Assembly: GCA_030746435.1 (NCBI GenBank)
Contig: JASLMV010000011.1
Location: 34,761-98,760, forward strand
Direction of reading: 5' to 3'
Origin: Gammaproteobacteria bacterium
GTDB lineage: Bacteria > Pseudomonadota > Gammaproteobacteria > Steroidobacterales > GCA-2729495
Length of the DNA: 64,000 nt
The translations under genes were made by a program, and so were the position numbers. The first letter of the stretch is position 1, and every line of letters starts with the position of its first letter. Of the stretch, positions 27,677-38,877 are shown piece by piece. The notes beneath the pieces were generated by a model. It was not told the origin of the DNA. It ran no database searches and saw only the letters and a program-made list of their open reading frames with translations.

Positions 27677-30600
27677 ATGCGACTAAGCAAGATCAAACTT
27701 TCCGGATTCAAGTCTTTTGTTGATCCGACGACGATTATGTTGCCGAGTAACCTGGTCGGTGTTGTCGGCCCCAACGGCTGCGGTAAATCAAATGTTATAG
27801 ATGCTGTGCGGTGGGTGATGGGTGAGACATCCGCCAAGACCCTGCGCGGCGATTCGATGGCCGACGTTATCTTTAACGGTTCGATAAACCGCAAACCGGT
27901 GGGTACCGCCTCGATAGAGCTCTTTTTCGATAACGCTGATGGCGCAATCGGCGGGCAGTTTGCCCGCTACGGTGAAGTATCGGTACGCCGTTCGGTGAGC
28001 CGTGACGGCATCTCGCAGTATTTTCTGAACAACGTGCGTTGCCGGCGCAAGGATATCACCGGTATTTTCCTCGGCACCGGGCTGGGTCCGCGCAGTTACT
28101 CCATCATCGAACAGGGCATGATTTCGCGCCTTATCGAGGCCAAACCCGAAGATATGCGCGCACACCTCGAAGAAGCGGCGGGTATTTCCAAGTACAAGGA
28201 ACGGCGCCGCGAGACCGAGAACCGTATTCGGCATACCCGCGACAACCTCGACCGCCTGAACGACCTGCGTGAAGAGGTCGACAACCAGCTCAAGCACCTG
28301 CAGAAGCAGGCGCGTGCGGCGGAGCGGCACAAAGTACTTAAGGATGATCAGCGCCAGGTAGAGGCTGAGTTACTGGCCATAAACTTTAAGGCGCTGGATT
28401 CTGAAGCCCACGAGGCCCGCATGGCCTTCGAACGGCGCCAAACGGAGCTTGAGTCGGTCGTGGCCGGCCAACGCAAGGTCGAGGCTGAAATCGAAGAGGC
28501 CCGGCAGCAGCAGATACTGGCCAGCGATGAACTGAATGCCACGACAGCCCGGCATTATTCGGTTGACCTGGAAATATCGCATCTTGAGCAGGCCATTGAA
28601 CACAACCGGGCGACCCGGGACCGTCAGCAGCTTGACCTCGAAGAAGCGCGCGAGCGGCTCACCGATATCTCCGAGGAGATTGATGTTGACGAGGCCCAGT
28701 TAAAGGCGCTCGAGGAAAAGCTCGAAGAACTGACGCCCGGCCTCGATGACGTGCAAAAGGCGGCGGAGTCATCGTCTGCTTCCCTGGAGAAAGCGGAGCA
28801 GGATCTCGCGCGCTGGCAGGAGAACTGGAACAGTTTCAGCGGCGAGCTTAACGAGGCGCGGCGCACAGTCGACGTCGAGCACACCCGCATCGAGCACCTC
28901 GAAGCGCAGAATATGCAGTTACAGAGCCGGCGTGACAGCGTCGAGTCCGAGCGCGGCATTATTTCGCTTGAAGAATTCGAAGAACGCCTTGCCGAACAGG
29001 TGCGGCACGAAGGCGAGCGCGCCCGGGTGGAGCAGGAACTTACCCGCGAACTGCAGGATGTGATCAGGGGGCTCGAGACCCGGCGTGGGCAGGAAGAGCA
29101 GCACTCTGTGGAACTCGACGAAGTACGCGGTCAGCTGGAATCTTCCCGCGCCCGGCTGGCGGCGCTGGAGACGCTCCAGGAAGCTGCACTGGGCGGCGAC
29201 GAAAAGCAGGCAGCCAAGTGGCTGGCCGACAACAAGCTGGACGGCATGCCGCGGCTTGCACAAACGCTCAAGGTCGATAGCCGCTGGCAGCTCGCGGTGG
29301 AATCGGTCCTCGGTGACTTCCTGCAGGCGGTTTCCGTTAAAGGGTTCGCGAAACTTTTGGCGAAGCTCCCGGACAGCAACGTGCTGCTGTTCGAGGACGA
29401 TCCGCTTAAATACGATGAAAACGCGCCCGAGGGACGCCTGCTGGCCTGTGTAAACAACGCGGGCCCGGCCGCCGAAACATTGGCACGGGTGAGGACTGCC
29501 GACAACCTGAAAGAAGCTTTGCGCATACGCGACAAGCTGGCGGCAGGTGAGTCAGTGATCACACCCGACGGTGTCTGGCTGAGCCGCACCTGGGTGCGCG
29601 TGTCCCGACGTGATGCCGAAGCAGGGGGCGTTTTAACCCGCGAGCAGGAAATGGACGAGTTGGCGAAAGAAACCAAGTCGCTCGGGTCGCGGCTCGATGC
29701 CCTTAGCAGCCAGCGCGATGACGCACGGGCTGAGATCGAGGCGCTGGAAGACAAGCGCAAGGCGCTGCATGCGAGCCAGACCATTGCCGCCAAGGACCAT
29801 GCGGCGGCCGAAGCCGAGTTGCTGGCCTCGCGTAATGAGCTGGAGCGCACCCGCGAGCGGGCACAGGCCCTGAACGAGGACAGTCAGAGTATCAATAACG
29901 AAATCGACGGGATTTCCACATCGATACGGGAATCGGCGAACCGCCTGAGCCAGGCGGAAGAAAAGTCGAAGCAGCTCGAGGGCCGCGAAGCAGCGCTGAC
30001 GATGCAACAGCAGGAACTGCTCGCGACGGTCGAGATATGCCGCCGTAAAGCGGACGAAGACCGCGAGCGCTACCAGACCATCACGATCGAGGTGCAGTCG
30101 CGGCGTTCGTCACGCGAATCCGCGACGACCACGCTTGAACGTGCCCAGACCCAGCGCCAGCAACTGCTGGAACGTGTCGAAAGCCTGCATGCACACCTCA
30201 ACGACGGTGAAACGCCATTGGCGGAACTGCAGGACAAGTTGCAGGAGCAACTGGGGCTGAAAGTTACGGTAGACGAAGAACTGCGCGGCAAACATGAGTC
30301 GCTCGAGCAGAAAAATGATGGACTTCGTGAACTGGAAGCGAAACGTGTCGACCAGGACAAAGGTGTAACCGAGGTACGCGAGCAGGTTGACGGCGCACGC
30401 ATGTCGGTGCGGGAACTCGAAATACGCCGCGAGGGCCTGGTCGATAAGTTTGATCAGACCGGGCTCGACCTTGCAACCGTGCAACGTGAACTGCCGGAGG
30501 ACACCGATATCGAGAGCTGGCAGGCGCGTAGCGAAAAGATCCAGCGCAGCCTTGACCGCATCGGTACCGTCAACCTGCTCGCAATCGAGGAGTTCGAAGA

Positions 30601-31174
30601 ACAGTCGGAACGTGCCAAGTACCTCGAGGCGCAGTTCGAGGACCTGACGAGTGCGCTGGAAACGCTCGAAACGGCGATACGCAAGATCGACCGCGAAACG
30701 CGGGCCCGGTTCCAGGCGGTGTTCGAGCAGGTTAATGCCGGCCTCAAGCGAATATTTCCACGCCTGTTTGGCGGCGGCCATGCGTACCTGAGCCTCGAGG
30801 GCGAAGATTTGCTAAATGCCGGTGTGACGGTAATGGCGCAGCCGCCGGGTAAGCGCAACAGCAGTATCCACCTGTTGTCGGGTGGTGAGAAAGCGCTGAC
30901 GGCCGTGGCGCTGGTGTTTTCGATTTTCGAACTTAACCCCGCGCCGTTCTGTTTGCTGGACGAGGTTGATGCGCCACTGGACGATGCCAATGTCGGGCGC
31001 TTCTGCGAAATTGTTCGGGAGATGTCAGCGAACGTGCAGTTCCTCTTTATCACGCACAACAAGATAACGATGGAACTGGCAGGCCAGTTGATGGGCGTTA
31101 CGATGGGTGAGCCGGGTGTATCGCGTCTTGTATCCGTCGACATCGACGAAGCGGTGAAGATGGCTGTCAGTTAG
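27677..31174 (+). CDS. smc: Chromosome segregation protein SMC
   Basis: ATPase of the SMC-ScpAB condensin that loads at ParB/parS and aligns chromosome arms. The 1165 residues show the Walker A motif GPNGCGKS at 31-38, two long coiled-coil arms (about 165-500 and 640-1000), a hinge around 500-640, and the C-terminal head with signature [14 protein letters not shown] near 1066 and Walker [14 protein letters not shown]. The partners scpA and scpB are also in this window, at 39.5-41.5 kb. Using SMC-ScpAB rather than MukBEF fits a non-enteric gammaproteobacterium. zipA begins 26 nt downstream. Confidence 0.97.
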   Translation: MRLSKIKLSGFKSFVDPTTIMLPSNLVGVVGPNGCGKSNVIDAVRWVMGETSAKTLRGDSMADVIFNGSINRKPVGTASIELFFDNADGAIGGQFARYGEVSVRRSVSRDGISQYFLNNVRCRRKDITGIFLGTGLGPRSYSIIEQGMISRLIEAKPEDMRAHLEEAAGISKYKERRRETENRIRHTRDNLDRLNDLREEVDNQLKHLQKQARAAERHKVLKDDQRQVEAELLAINFKALDSEAHEARMAFERRQTELESVVAGQRKVEAEIEEARQQQILASDELNATTARHYSVDLEISHLEQAIEHNRATRDRQQLDLEEARERLTDISEEIDVDEAQLKALEEKLEELTPGLDDVQKAAESSSASLEKAEQDLARWQENWNSFSGELNEARRTVDVEHTRIEHLEAQNMQLQSRRDSVESERGIISLEEFEERLAEQVRHEGERARVEQELTRELQDVIRGLETRRGQEEQHSVELDEVRGQLESSRARLAALETLQEAALGGDEKQAAKWLADNKLDGMPRLAQTLKVDSRWQLAVESVLGDFLQAVSVKGFAKLLAKLPDSNVLLFEDDPLKYDENAPEGRLLACVNNAGPAAETLARVRTADNLKEALRIRDKLAAGESVITPDGVWLSRTWVRVSRRDAEAGGVLTREQEMDELAKETKSLGSRLDALSSQRDDARAEIEALEDKRKALHASQTIAAKDHAAAEAELLASRNELERTRERAQALNEDSQSINNEIDGISTSIRESANRLSQAEEKSKQLEGREAALTMQQQELLATVEICRRKADEDRERYQTITIEVQSRRSSRESATTTLERAQTQRQQLLERVESLHAHLNDGETPLAELQDKLQEQLGLKVTVDEELRGKHESLEQKNDGLRELEAKRVDQDKGVTEVREQVDGARMSVRELEIRREGLVDKFDQTGLDLATVQRELPEDTDIESWQARSEKIQRSLDRIGTVNLLAIEEFEEQSERAKYLEAQFEDLTSALETLETAIRKIDRETRARFQAVFEQVNAGLKRIFPRLFGGGHAYLSLEGEDLLNAGVTVMAQPPGKRNSSIHLLSGGEKALTAVALVFSIFELNPAPFCLLDEVDAPLDDANVGRFCEIVREMSANVQFLFITHNKITMELAGQLMGVTMGEPGVSRLVSVDIDEAVKMAVS

Positions 31175-31200
31175 CGACGTCGATTGCGAGAATAGCCGTT

Positions 31201-31884
31201 ATGGCTCTGTTCAGATGGGTTTTATTGGTATTGGGTGTGGCTCTGCTTGGGCTGGTATTCGCCTATAGCAGGGGCTGGATTCCCAAGCGTGTCAAATTGC
31301 CGGACATGCGTCGCAAACGTGTCGAACCCGTTCTCGAGGCTGAGCCCGTTGCAGATGACAACGTGCAGGAACTCGAACCGGTTGAGGTCGAGCCGTCCGC
31401 ACCGGTTATCGAAGCCGATTCCAGGGTCGTTACCGTGCGGATCATGCCGCAGTATGGAGAGGCCTTTCCGGCCGAACCCCTGATACTTTCCCTGCGGTCC
31501 GCCGGCCTGGTCCACGGACAGTTCGGCATTTTTCATTGTCAGGACGAGGACGACCCCGGCCGGTCGCGGTACAGCGTTGCCAGCCTGGTCGAGCCCGGTT
31601 CATTCGATCTTTCCAATCTGAAAGAGTCGGGTTACCCGGGGGTCAGTATTTTCATGGTACTGCCGGCACCCGAAAATGGTGTAGAACTGTTTGATCAGAT
31701 GGTCGCGACAGCCCGCGCTATCGCGCGGGATATGGACGGCCACCTGGTCGATGAACAGGGCGGTGCGCTGAGCCTGCAGCGGGAACGTTACATGCGCGAA
31801 GAAGTTATCCAGTTTCTCCTGCAGCACAATCAAGGTAGCGGGTACAGGCACGACGACCAACAGGACATGTCGGCAGCCGGCTGA
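31201..31884 (+). CDS. zipA: Cell division protein ZipA
   Basis: Membrane tether of FtsZ. A single N-terminal helix (WVLLVLGVALLGLVFAYSRGW, residues 5-25) is followed by a charged Pro/Glu-rich linker to about residue 80 and by the C-terminal FtsZ-binding domain (RVVTVRIMPQYGEAF ... FGIFHCQDEDDPGRSRYSVASLVEPGSF ... GVSIFMVLP). At 227 residues it is shorter than the E. coli protein, mostly in the linker. It lies between smc and ligA, as in pseudomonads. Confidence 0.92.
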   Translation: MALFRWVLLVLGVALLGLVFAYSRGWIPKRVKLPDMRRKRVEPVLEAEPVADDNVQELEPVEVEPSAPVIEADSRVVTVRIMPQYGEAFPAEPLILSLRSAGLVHGQFGIFHCQDEDDPGRSRYSVASLVEPGSFDLSNLKESGYPGVSIFMVLPAPENGVELFDQMVATARAIARDMDGHLVDEQGGALSLQRERYMREEVIQFLLQHNQGSGYRHDDQQDMSAAG

Positions 31885-33930
<2,046 letters not shown>

Positions 33931-34065
33931 TCCCGGGTCGGCGGCCAACCATATATGGGGAAAAATGCCTGAAAATCAGGCCCTAACAAGGGTGCCAAAA
34001 ACTTCTGCACCGAATTAATTTGCCGCCTTAAGCCTTTGAAGACACGAGGGCAGGGTGCAATAAAT

Positions 34066-34102
34066 GGTCAAAATTGACCCTATATGGTCGCTTTCCTATA
34101 TT
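34066..34102 (+). promoter_or_regulatory. Promoter with overlapping dyad for the first DUF6502 gene
   Basis: TTGACC (34074-34079) and TATATT (34097-34102) are 17 bases apart, 5 of 6 matches at each. The dyad GGTCAA-AA-TTGACC (34066-34079) covers the -35 and looks like an operator. A start site 7 nt after the -10 is 34109, next to the ATG at 34110, and no ribosome site precedes that ATG, so the mRNA is probably leaderless. Confidence 0.6.
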
Positions 34103-34109
34103 CCGACAC

Positions 34110-34931
34110 ATGGTCAGTCCAATTCAGCAAAAAATACTCGATGCCTTACTAATGGCTCTTAAGCCTATAGCGAAAGCTCTCCTAAGAGTAGGGATTGGAT
34201 ACAAAGAATTTTCAGGTATGGCAAAGGCAGCGTTCGTGCATGTTGCTGCGGAAGACTATGGCGTTAGGGGAAGAGAAACAAATTCTTCTCGAATTGCGGT
34301 CATGACCGGCATTACACGCAAGGAAGTTAAGAAAATTCGAGAAAGTGGATATGAAGTATTGATGGCAGATTTCATTCGAGAGTCGCCAGCATCAGTTGTT
34401 TTGGACAAATGGCATAGTGACCCAAACTTTTTGAACTCACTCGGACAAGCGAGAATATTGGATTACGACTCTGGTCAGTATTCTTTTTGTGATTTAGTTG
34501 CCGCCTATGGGGGTGATGTCCCACCAGGGGCGATGCGGACAGAGCTGAAAAGAATAGGTGCCGTGAAAATACTCCCAGACGGCAAAATAAAAGCTACAAA
34601 AAGCTATTTTATTCCGGACGGTGTTGATGATAGGTTGCTTATTGGTCTTCAAGACAATATTGCATCGGTTGCTAGTACAGTAGCTTTCAATTGTGACCCG
34701 AAGCGTGTTGTTGGTGTTGATACTAGATATAATTCTGTTTCTAGTGTTGATGGTATCGATGAACAGTTTTTACCTGAAATTCATGCACACGCTCGCAGTG
34801 AATTATTTTTGCTTGGGGACAGTTTTTCCAAGTACCTTAACGAGTACAAAGACCGGAGTGATCCAGAAAATAGCGACCAATGCCAAATAGGAATTGGCCT
34901 GTACTACTACGAACTAGGTACAGAAGAGTAA
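34110..34931 (+). CDS. DUF6502-type protein A, probable DNA-binding regulator
   Basis: A 273-residue protein of no assigned function that resembles the DUF6502 family. Residues 15-80 (MALKPIAKALLRVGIGYKEF ... AKAAFVHVAAEDYG ... SRIAVMTGITRKEVKKI) align without gaps with the second such protein at 35.8-36.6 kb, sharing Pro, Leu-Leu-Arg, Glu-Phe, Ala-Lys, Phe-Val, Glu-Asp, Arg61 and Thr-Gly66-67. The segment RIAVMTGITRKEVKKI looks like the recognition half of a helix-turn-helix, so a regulatory role is inferred. The rest diverges from its partner. Codon use is AT-richer than in ligA and scpA. The gene is convergent with the collagen-like gene, 29 nt away. Confidence 0.75.
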   Translation: MVSPIQQKILDALLMALKPIAKALLRVGIGYKEFSGMAKAAFVHVAAEDYGVRGRETNSSRIAVMTGITRKEVKKIRESGYEVLMADFIRESPASVVLDKWHSDPNFLNSLGQARILDYDSGQYSFCDLVAAYGGDVPPGAMRTELKRIGAVKILPDGKIKATKSYFIPDGVDDRLLIGLQDNIASVASTVAFNCDPKRVVGVDTRYNSVSSVDGIDEQFLPEIHAHARSELFLLGDSFSKYLNEYKDRSDPENSDQCQIGIGLYYYELGTEE

Positions 34932-34960
34932 GCGTTGTTTTCTGAGGGAACAGAATTCGT

Positions 34961-35758
34961 TTAGCGGATACCGCTGGAGCCTCTCAGCCCTCGGAGACCG
35001 CTGGAACCGCGAAGGCCCCGGATACCGCTGGAACCGCGAAGACCCCGGATACCGCTGGAACCGCGAAGGCCCCGGAGACCGCTGGAACCGCGAAGACCCC
35101 GGATACCGCTGGAACCGCGAAGACCCCGGATACCGCTGGAACCACGAAGACCTGTCAGTTGCGAATAGGCGTCAGAAATACCTCTGCCTACGCTGTTCGC
35201 CTTGCTGGCCAGGAGCGTGTCACCGATGTTGGTGCCGTAAAGCTCAACAATCTCACCTTCGGTAATGCCCTGGGCTCTTTGATCATAAAGAGCTGCCGTC
35301 AGATCAATCATTGAGCCGTTGGAGTAGGCGTAACCGTCTGTGCCGGTAGAGCCGACAATTGCAGCTAGATAGGTTTCCGATGCGCCGTCTACGTATTGCT
35401 CATCCCTGATAACGATGATCGTTCCGAGCGCCTGCCCTACATCTACCGGCTCGCCGTAAACCTCAAGGTAGTCACCGGCTTCAATCCTTGACGCCTTAGA
35501 GAGCGCGAGATCGTCGGAAGAGCCGCGTCTTGTCATCATCTGCGTCTGGCTGTCGACAATAATTTCCTGACCGTTGACCGACAGAGCCGTATAGCCGGCC
35601 ACTTTTTCCAGGTTAGCAGGCCCGATAGCAATTAGCGGAATAATGTCTTCATCGAACGAATTATTGCTCGCAAATGCCCAGTTGGCGCTTATTGCACTTA
35701 TGGAAGCCACTGTGGCGACTGCTATCCTTTTAAATGATGCTTTGTATGAGATGCCCAT
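34961..35758 (-). CDS. Secreted DUF5666-like protein with C-terminal collagen-like Gly-X-Y tract
   Basis: The preferred start, ATG 35758, has GGAG five bases upstream and gives 265 residues; an ATG at 35785 would add nine. Residues 1-30 (KRIAVATVASISAISANWAFA) are a Sec signal peptide cleaved near Ala30. Residues 45-190 form two beta-rich modules with the pattern ...VNGQEIIVDSQT...IEAGDYLEVYGE... and ...GSMIDLTAAL...ITEGEIVELYGT..., resembling DUF5666 modules. From Gly203 to the last residue every third residue is Gly: seven copies of the nonapeptide GLRGSSGIR (Ile sometimes Leu), 21 Gly-X-Y triplets with Arg at two thirds of the Y positions and no proline. A surface or extracellular fibrous role is inferred. 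It lies 38 nt downstream of DUF6502 gene B on the same strand and is probably co-transcribed. Confidence 0.75.
   Translation of the reverse strand: MGISYKASFKRIAVATVASISAISANWAFASNNSFDEDIIPLIAIGPANLEKVAGYTALSVNGQEIIVDSQTQMMTRRGSSDDLALSKASRIEAGDYLEVYGEPVDVGQALGTIIVIRDEQYVDGASETYLAAIVGSTGTDGYAYSNGSMIDLTAALYDQRAQGITEGEIVELYGTNIGDTLLASKANSVGRGISDAYSQLTGLRGSSGIRGLRGSSGIRGLRGSSGLRGLRGSSGIRGLRGSSGIRGLRGSSGLRGLRGSSGIR
34964..35152 (-). repeat. Seven 27-bp tandem repeats coding the Gly-X-Y tract
   Basis: Seven head-to-tail 27-bp units occupy the 3' end of the collagen-like gene, stopping exactly at its TAA. Units differ at a few synonymous sites and at Ile/Leu codons. As the unit is a multiple of three, copy-number change would alter tract length without a frameshift. 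Confidence 0.95.
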
Positions 35759-35796
35759 CTCGCTCCATCCTTCAATAAACTTCATTGATGCCCGTG

Positions 35797-36612
35797 TTAC
35801 TTTTCCCTATGCACGTAATTAAAAATTCCGAGCCCCGTGCTTAGCTGTTTCTTCGATTCTTCGTCCGGTTTTTCAAGCTGTGTTAACCAGTTATCTATTT
35901 CCTCAAGAAGAATTTGAGCCCTTTTCTTAGAAAACTCTTGGAACCTCGGTAAGTCTTCTTCCCTAATTCCACTCTCTGTATAAACCTGCTGTTCGTAGAG
36001 CCGCTTGCTTACATCTTCCTCAAGTCGGTTGTGGTCTAGAGTATTGACAATGTCCTGAAAGGTTCTTGCCATATGCTCTAGGCCATCTGGGGCGTCTAGG
36101 TCAGGCGTGTAGCTCCTTTTTAAAACTTTGAACCAACCAGCCTCAGTTTCAGTAACAATTTCAAGCAGCAATAAATTGTCTAAAAGCTTTCTAGGCTCTA
36201 TCTCAGGAAAAAACCGACCACTTAGTTCTGCAAAATCTGGCTTATCTTTTTCCTCAAATTTCAGTTCTAGGGGAACGCCGTAAGGCCCGGTAAAATCTGA
36301 ATCCGTATGCCAACCAGCCAGAATCGCTACAATCCCGTCGAGAGTGTTTTGATCCTGCTCAGGTGGCGCGTTGAGAACGTCAAAAACTTTCCTGATCTCA
36401 ACTCGACTCAGCCCGGTCAGTGCTGCGACCCTGTTATCCGAGTCTTCCTGGCCCTCCGCCTCGAAATCTTCTAATGCAACCTTTACGAACGAGTGTTTTG
36501 CGACTTCCGCAAACTCCTCGAACGTGACTCCGTTCCGGATGAGGATCCGAATTAACGGCCCCAGCAGTCGGCTGTATGCAGCGAGCAACCCCCGCTTAGG
36601 TGACTCATCCAT
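35797..36612 (-). CDS. DUF6502-type protein B, probable DNA-binding regulator
   Basis: A 271-residue protein with the same N-terminal module as protein A (RLLGPLIRILIRNGVTFEEF ... AKHSFVKVALEDFE ... NRVAALTGLSRVEIRKV) at identical residue positions. The helix-turn-helix-like segment is NRVAALTGLSRVEIRK. Its remaining 190 residues are acidic and differ from A, with a predicted helical stretch LEEDVSKRLYEQQVY. No Shine-Dalgarno sequence is evident before the ATG at 36612. It is first in an apparent two-gene operon with the collagen-like secreted protein, which suggests that it regulates that gene or a related surface programme; this is inference. Confidence 0.75.
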   Translation of the reverse strand: MDESPKRGLLAAYSRLLGPLIRILIRNGVTFEEFAEVAKHSFVKVALEDFEAEGQEDSDNRVAALTGLSRVEIRKVFDVLNAPPEQDQNTLDGIVAILAGWHTDSDFTGPYGVPLELKFEEKDKPDFAELSGRFFPEIEPRKLLDNLLLLEIVTETEAGWFKVLKRSYTPDLDAPDGLEHMARTFQDIVNTLDHNRLEEDVSKRLYEQQVYTESGIREEDLPRFQEFSKKRAQILLEEIDNWLTQLEKPDEESKKQLSTGLGIFNYVHREK

Positions 36613-36938
36613 TATTGAACATAATTCTTGTTAATTTAGGAAGATATGCGTTGATTATTGTTCAGTCAACAAGATTACATAAGGCTTTTCCGCCGCTTAG
36701 CCGATATTGCTCGGAAAGTAGATAAAATACTTTGAATTCAGGGGCTTATAGGCGCATTGCAGCGAACCCGAAGTAACCGTCCGGATACAGGCTTTTCAGC
36801 AACTTGTGAAGATTAAGTAAAGAAATGCGCAACCAGAATGCCAGATTCTGTTAAATAATCCGACGTAAATCTGGCCCTGGGCGGCTGGAAATGCCCATAT
36901 AGGGAGGTTTTGGGACTGGACTGCGGGAAGGGTGCGGG
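36613..36938. other. Intergenic region between DUF6502 gene B and bolA
   Basis: These 326 nt carry no credible gene. The part next to DUF6502-B holds its promoter and a dyad (36641-36670). The remainder is AT-rich with no clear hairpin terminator for either side, and nothing else was recognised. Confidence 0.6.
36641..36670 (-). promoter_or_regulatory. Promoter with overlapping dyad for DUF6502 gene B
   Basis: On the minus strand TTGACT (36669-36664) and TATCTT (36646-36641) are 17 bases apart. The arms GTTGA and TCAAC (36650-36654 and 36666-36670) form a dyad over the -35 and spacer. The predicted leader is about 22 nt. Confidence 0.5.
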
Positions 36939-37211
36939 TTAGCCGGATTCTTCGCTACTGGCCTCGATGCTAAGCGCGTGGATATCGGTCTCCATCAGGG
37001 ACCCCAGGGCTTCGTAAATCAGGCGGTGTTTCTGGATCAGCGACTTGCCCGAGAAGTGGCTCGAAGCGATGACAATCCGGAAATGGCCTTTGCCTTCCCG
37101 GGCGCCGGCATGACCGGCGTGCAGGTGACTCTGATCTTCAATTTCCAGTGAAGAAGGTTCCAGTGCACCGCGCAGCCGTGCGTCGATCTGCGCAATCCGT
37201 TCTTCGTTCAT
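36939..37211 (-). CDS. BolA family protein
   Basis: Small class II KH-fold protein of the BolA/IbaG family, which works with monothiol glutaredoxins in Fe-S cluster handling or acts as a transcription factor. The 90 residues show the family motif [23 protein letters not shown] and the conserved histidine in [12 protein letters not shown], with a short C-terminal tail. Its ATG overlaps the yciI stop by 4 nt. Which BolA paralogue it represents cannot be decided. Confidence 0.92.
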   Translation of the reverse strand: MNEERIAQIDARLRGALEPSSLEIEDQSHLHAGHAGAREGKGHFRIVIASSHFSGKSLIQKHRLIYEALGSLMETDIHALSIEASSEESG

Positions 37212-37507
37212 GGCATGACCTGCTTAAATGGTTTGACGGTTACCCTGGCGTACACGCCGGCGGCAACGTAAGGGTCGGCATCCGCCCAGGCCCGGGCTTC
37301 TTCAAGCGATTCGAATTCGGCGACGACCAGGCTGCCCGAGAAACCGGCGGGACCCGGATCATTGTTGTCAATTATGGGGCAGGGGCCGGCCAGAATCAGG
37401 CGGCCTTCATCACGCAACCTGTTCAAACGCTCCAGGTGCTTCGGCCGCACCCTGGCCCTCAGCGGTAAACTGTCGGCAACGTCTTCACTGATCACGACAT
37501 ACAGCAT
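37208..37507 (-). CDS. yciI: YciI family protein
   Basis: A 99-residue ferredoxin-like-fold protein of the YciI/YCII domain family, with the expected beta-alpha-beta layout ([28 protein letters not shown] ... [10 protein letters not shown] ... [24 protein letters not shown]) including His24 and the Asp-Pro motif. The biochemical role is unknown for the family. It lies between the yciB (upstream) and bolA (downstream) genes, the usual yciB-yciI-bolA cluster. Confidence 0.93.
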   Translation of the reverse strand: MLYVVISEDVADSLPLRARVRPKHLERLNRLRDEGRLILAGPCPIIDNNDPGPAGFSGSLVVAEFESLEEARAWADADPYVAAGVYARVTVKPFKQVMP

Positions 37508-37519
37508 CGTCAGCCATCC

Positions 37520-38080
37520 CTATTCGTCGGTCTCCGGGTTATCACTCATGTATTTCGATAACCACAAGGATTGCAGCACGAGAAAACCAAGCGTCATCCC
37601 CAGTAATCCGAACATTTTGAAATTGACCCAGGTCGCTTCCTCGTAACGATACGCGACATAGATGTTGGTCAGGCCGGCAAAAGTGAAAAATGCGGCCCAG
37701 GCGAAGTTAAGCTGAATCCAGACCCTGTCCGGTAACTCCAGGCCGCCGTCCGATACCGACTGCATCATGCGCCTGATGATAGGGTGCTCACCGATGAAAT
37801 GACTGCCGGCCAGCACCAGTGCAAATATCCAGTAAAGGACGGTGGGTTTCCACTTGAAGAAAATCGGGTTGTCCAGGTACAGGCTGATACCGCCAAACAG
37901 GACGACCAGCGTAGCGGAGGCCAGTAGCATTCGACTGACGGTGCGGGTGACCAGCCAGGTAATCGCGACCTGCAGCGATATGGTGACCATGATGACAATC
38001 ATCGCGAGGTTAATGTCGTCCGTAATCACATAGGTTGCGAAAAATGCGATTACGGGTAAAAAATCCAGCAGTGCTTGCAT
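37520..38080 (-). CDS. yciB: Intracellular septation protein A homologue (YciB/IspZ)
   Basis: Inner-membrane protein implicated in septation and envelope integrity. The 186 residues hold five or six hydrophobic helices and family motifs such as FKWKPTVLYWIFALVLAGSHFIGEHPIIRRMM and WIQLNFAWAAFFTFAGLTNIYVAY, ending VNFKMFGLLGMTLGF. It heads a minus-strand operon with yciI and bolA. Confidence 0.95.
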   Translation of the reverse strand: MQALLDFLPVIAFFATYVITDDINLAMIVIMVTISLQVAITWLVTRTVSRMLLASATLVVLFGGISLYLDNPIFFKWKPTVLYWIFALVLAGSHFIGEHPIIRRMMQSVSDGGLELPDRVWIQLNFAWAAFFTFAGLTNIYVAYRYEEATWVNFKMFGLLGMTLGFLVLQSLWLSKYMSDNPETDE

Positions 38081-38224
38081 ATCCTCTACTATTGTCAGAC
38101 GGTGCCACCCTGGCCGTGGGCAAAACTCCTGCAGCCGGTGCCTTTACGGCGGGACGGGAATGATACTGAATAAATGGTGGTGATGGTTGTCTTATACGGG
38201 TGTATACGATCCGGTTGAACAGGT

Positions 38225-38845
38225 GTGACAGAACTACTCAAAATTCATCCGGTCAATCCGGAGCTCCGGAAGATCGGCCAGGTCGCTAACATTATTCGTC
38301 GTGGCGGACTCGTGGTCTATCCGACGGACTCATGTTACGCGTTCGGTTTTCACATGGGTGATAAGGCGGCGACCCGCGAGATCCAGCGGGTCAGGCAGAC
38401 CCCTAAATCGCATAACTTCACCCTGGTCTGCCGCGACCTGGCGGAGATCGCTACGTATGCACGTGTCGAGAACTGGTGCTACCGGCTACTCAAAGCGCAT
38501 ACGCCCGGGCCCTACACCTTTATTCTCACGGCTACCCGCACGGTCCCGCGCCGGCTGCAGAACCCGAAACGTAAAACAGTCGGCATACGGGTGCCCGATC
38601 ACCCGGTTCCGCAGGCATTGCTGGCAGAGCTGAACGAGCCTTTGATGAGTTCGTCACTGAAACTGCCGGGTGACGAGTTACCCATGACCGACACCAATGA
38701 AATGCTGGTGCGTTTGCAGGGTGACGTTGAGCTGATTATCGATTCGGGAAGCTGCGGCATCGAACCGACCACCGTCGTCGATCTTACGGGCGACTTTCCG
38801 GTTGTAGTCCGCAAAGGCAAAGGTGACGACCGGGATTTTCTCTGA
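38225..38845 (+). CDS. YciO/YrdC/Sua5 family protein
   Basis: A 206-residue YrdC-fold protein of the YciO branch. The N-terminal core GGLVVYPTDSCYAFGFHMGDK and RQTPKSHNFTLVCRDL are the ATP/bicarbonate-type pocket motifs seen in TsaC; TPGPYTFILTATRTVPRR and VGIRVPDHPV follow. TsaC makes threonylcarbamoyl-AMP for tRNA t6A; YciO proteins share the fold but their activity is weaker or uncertain. The GTG at 38225 is the likely start; a small inverted repeat TATAC-GGGT-GTATA precedes it. Confidence 0.9.
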   Translation: MTELLKIHPVNPELRKIGQVANIIRRGGLVVYPTDSCYAFGFHMGDKAATREIQRVRQTPKSHNFTLVCRDLAEIATYARVENWCYRLLKAHTPGPYTFILTATRTVPRRLQNPKRKTVGIRVPDHPVPQALLAELNEPLMSSSLKLPGDELPMTDTNEMLVRLQGDVELIIDSGSCGIEPTTVVDLTGDFPVVVRKGKGDDRDFL

Positions 38846-38877
38846 CGGTCGGTGAAGGTGTCCCTATAATTCAGGAT

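Noticed and set aside
27490..27894. N-terminal extension of queF
   Set aside because: The extra 135 residues overlap the start of smc on the other strand and lack similarity to QueF; MNTQAKNT at 27489 gives the normal length.
34964..35152. Regular 27-bp repeats that might suggest a CRISPR array
   Set aside because: The units are contiguous with no spacers, keep one reading frame, and end at the stop codon of the secreted protein. No cas gene is near.
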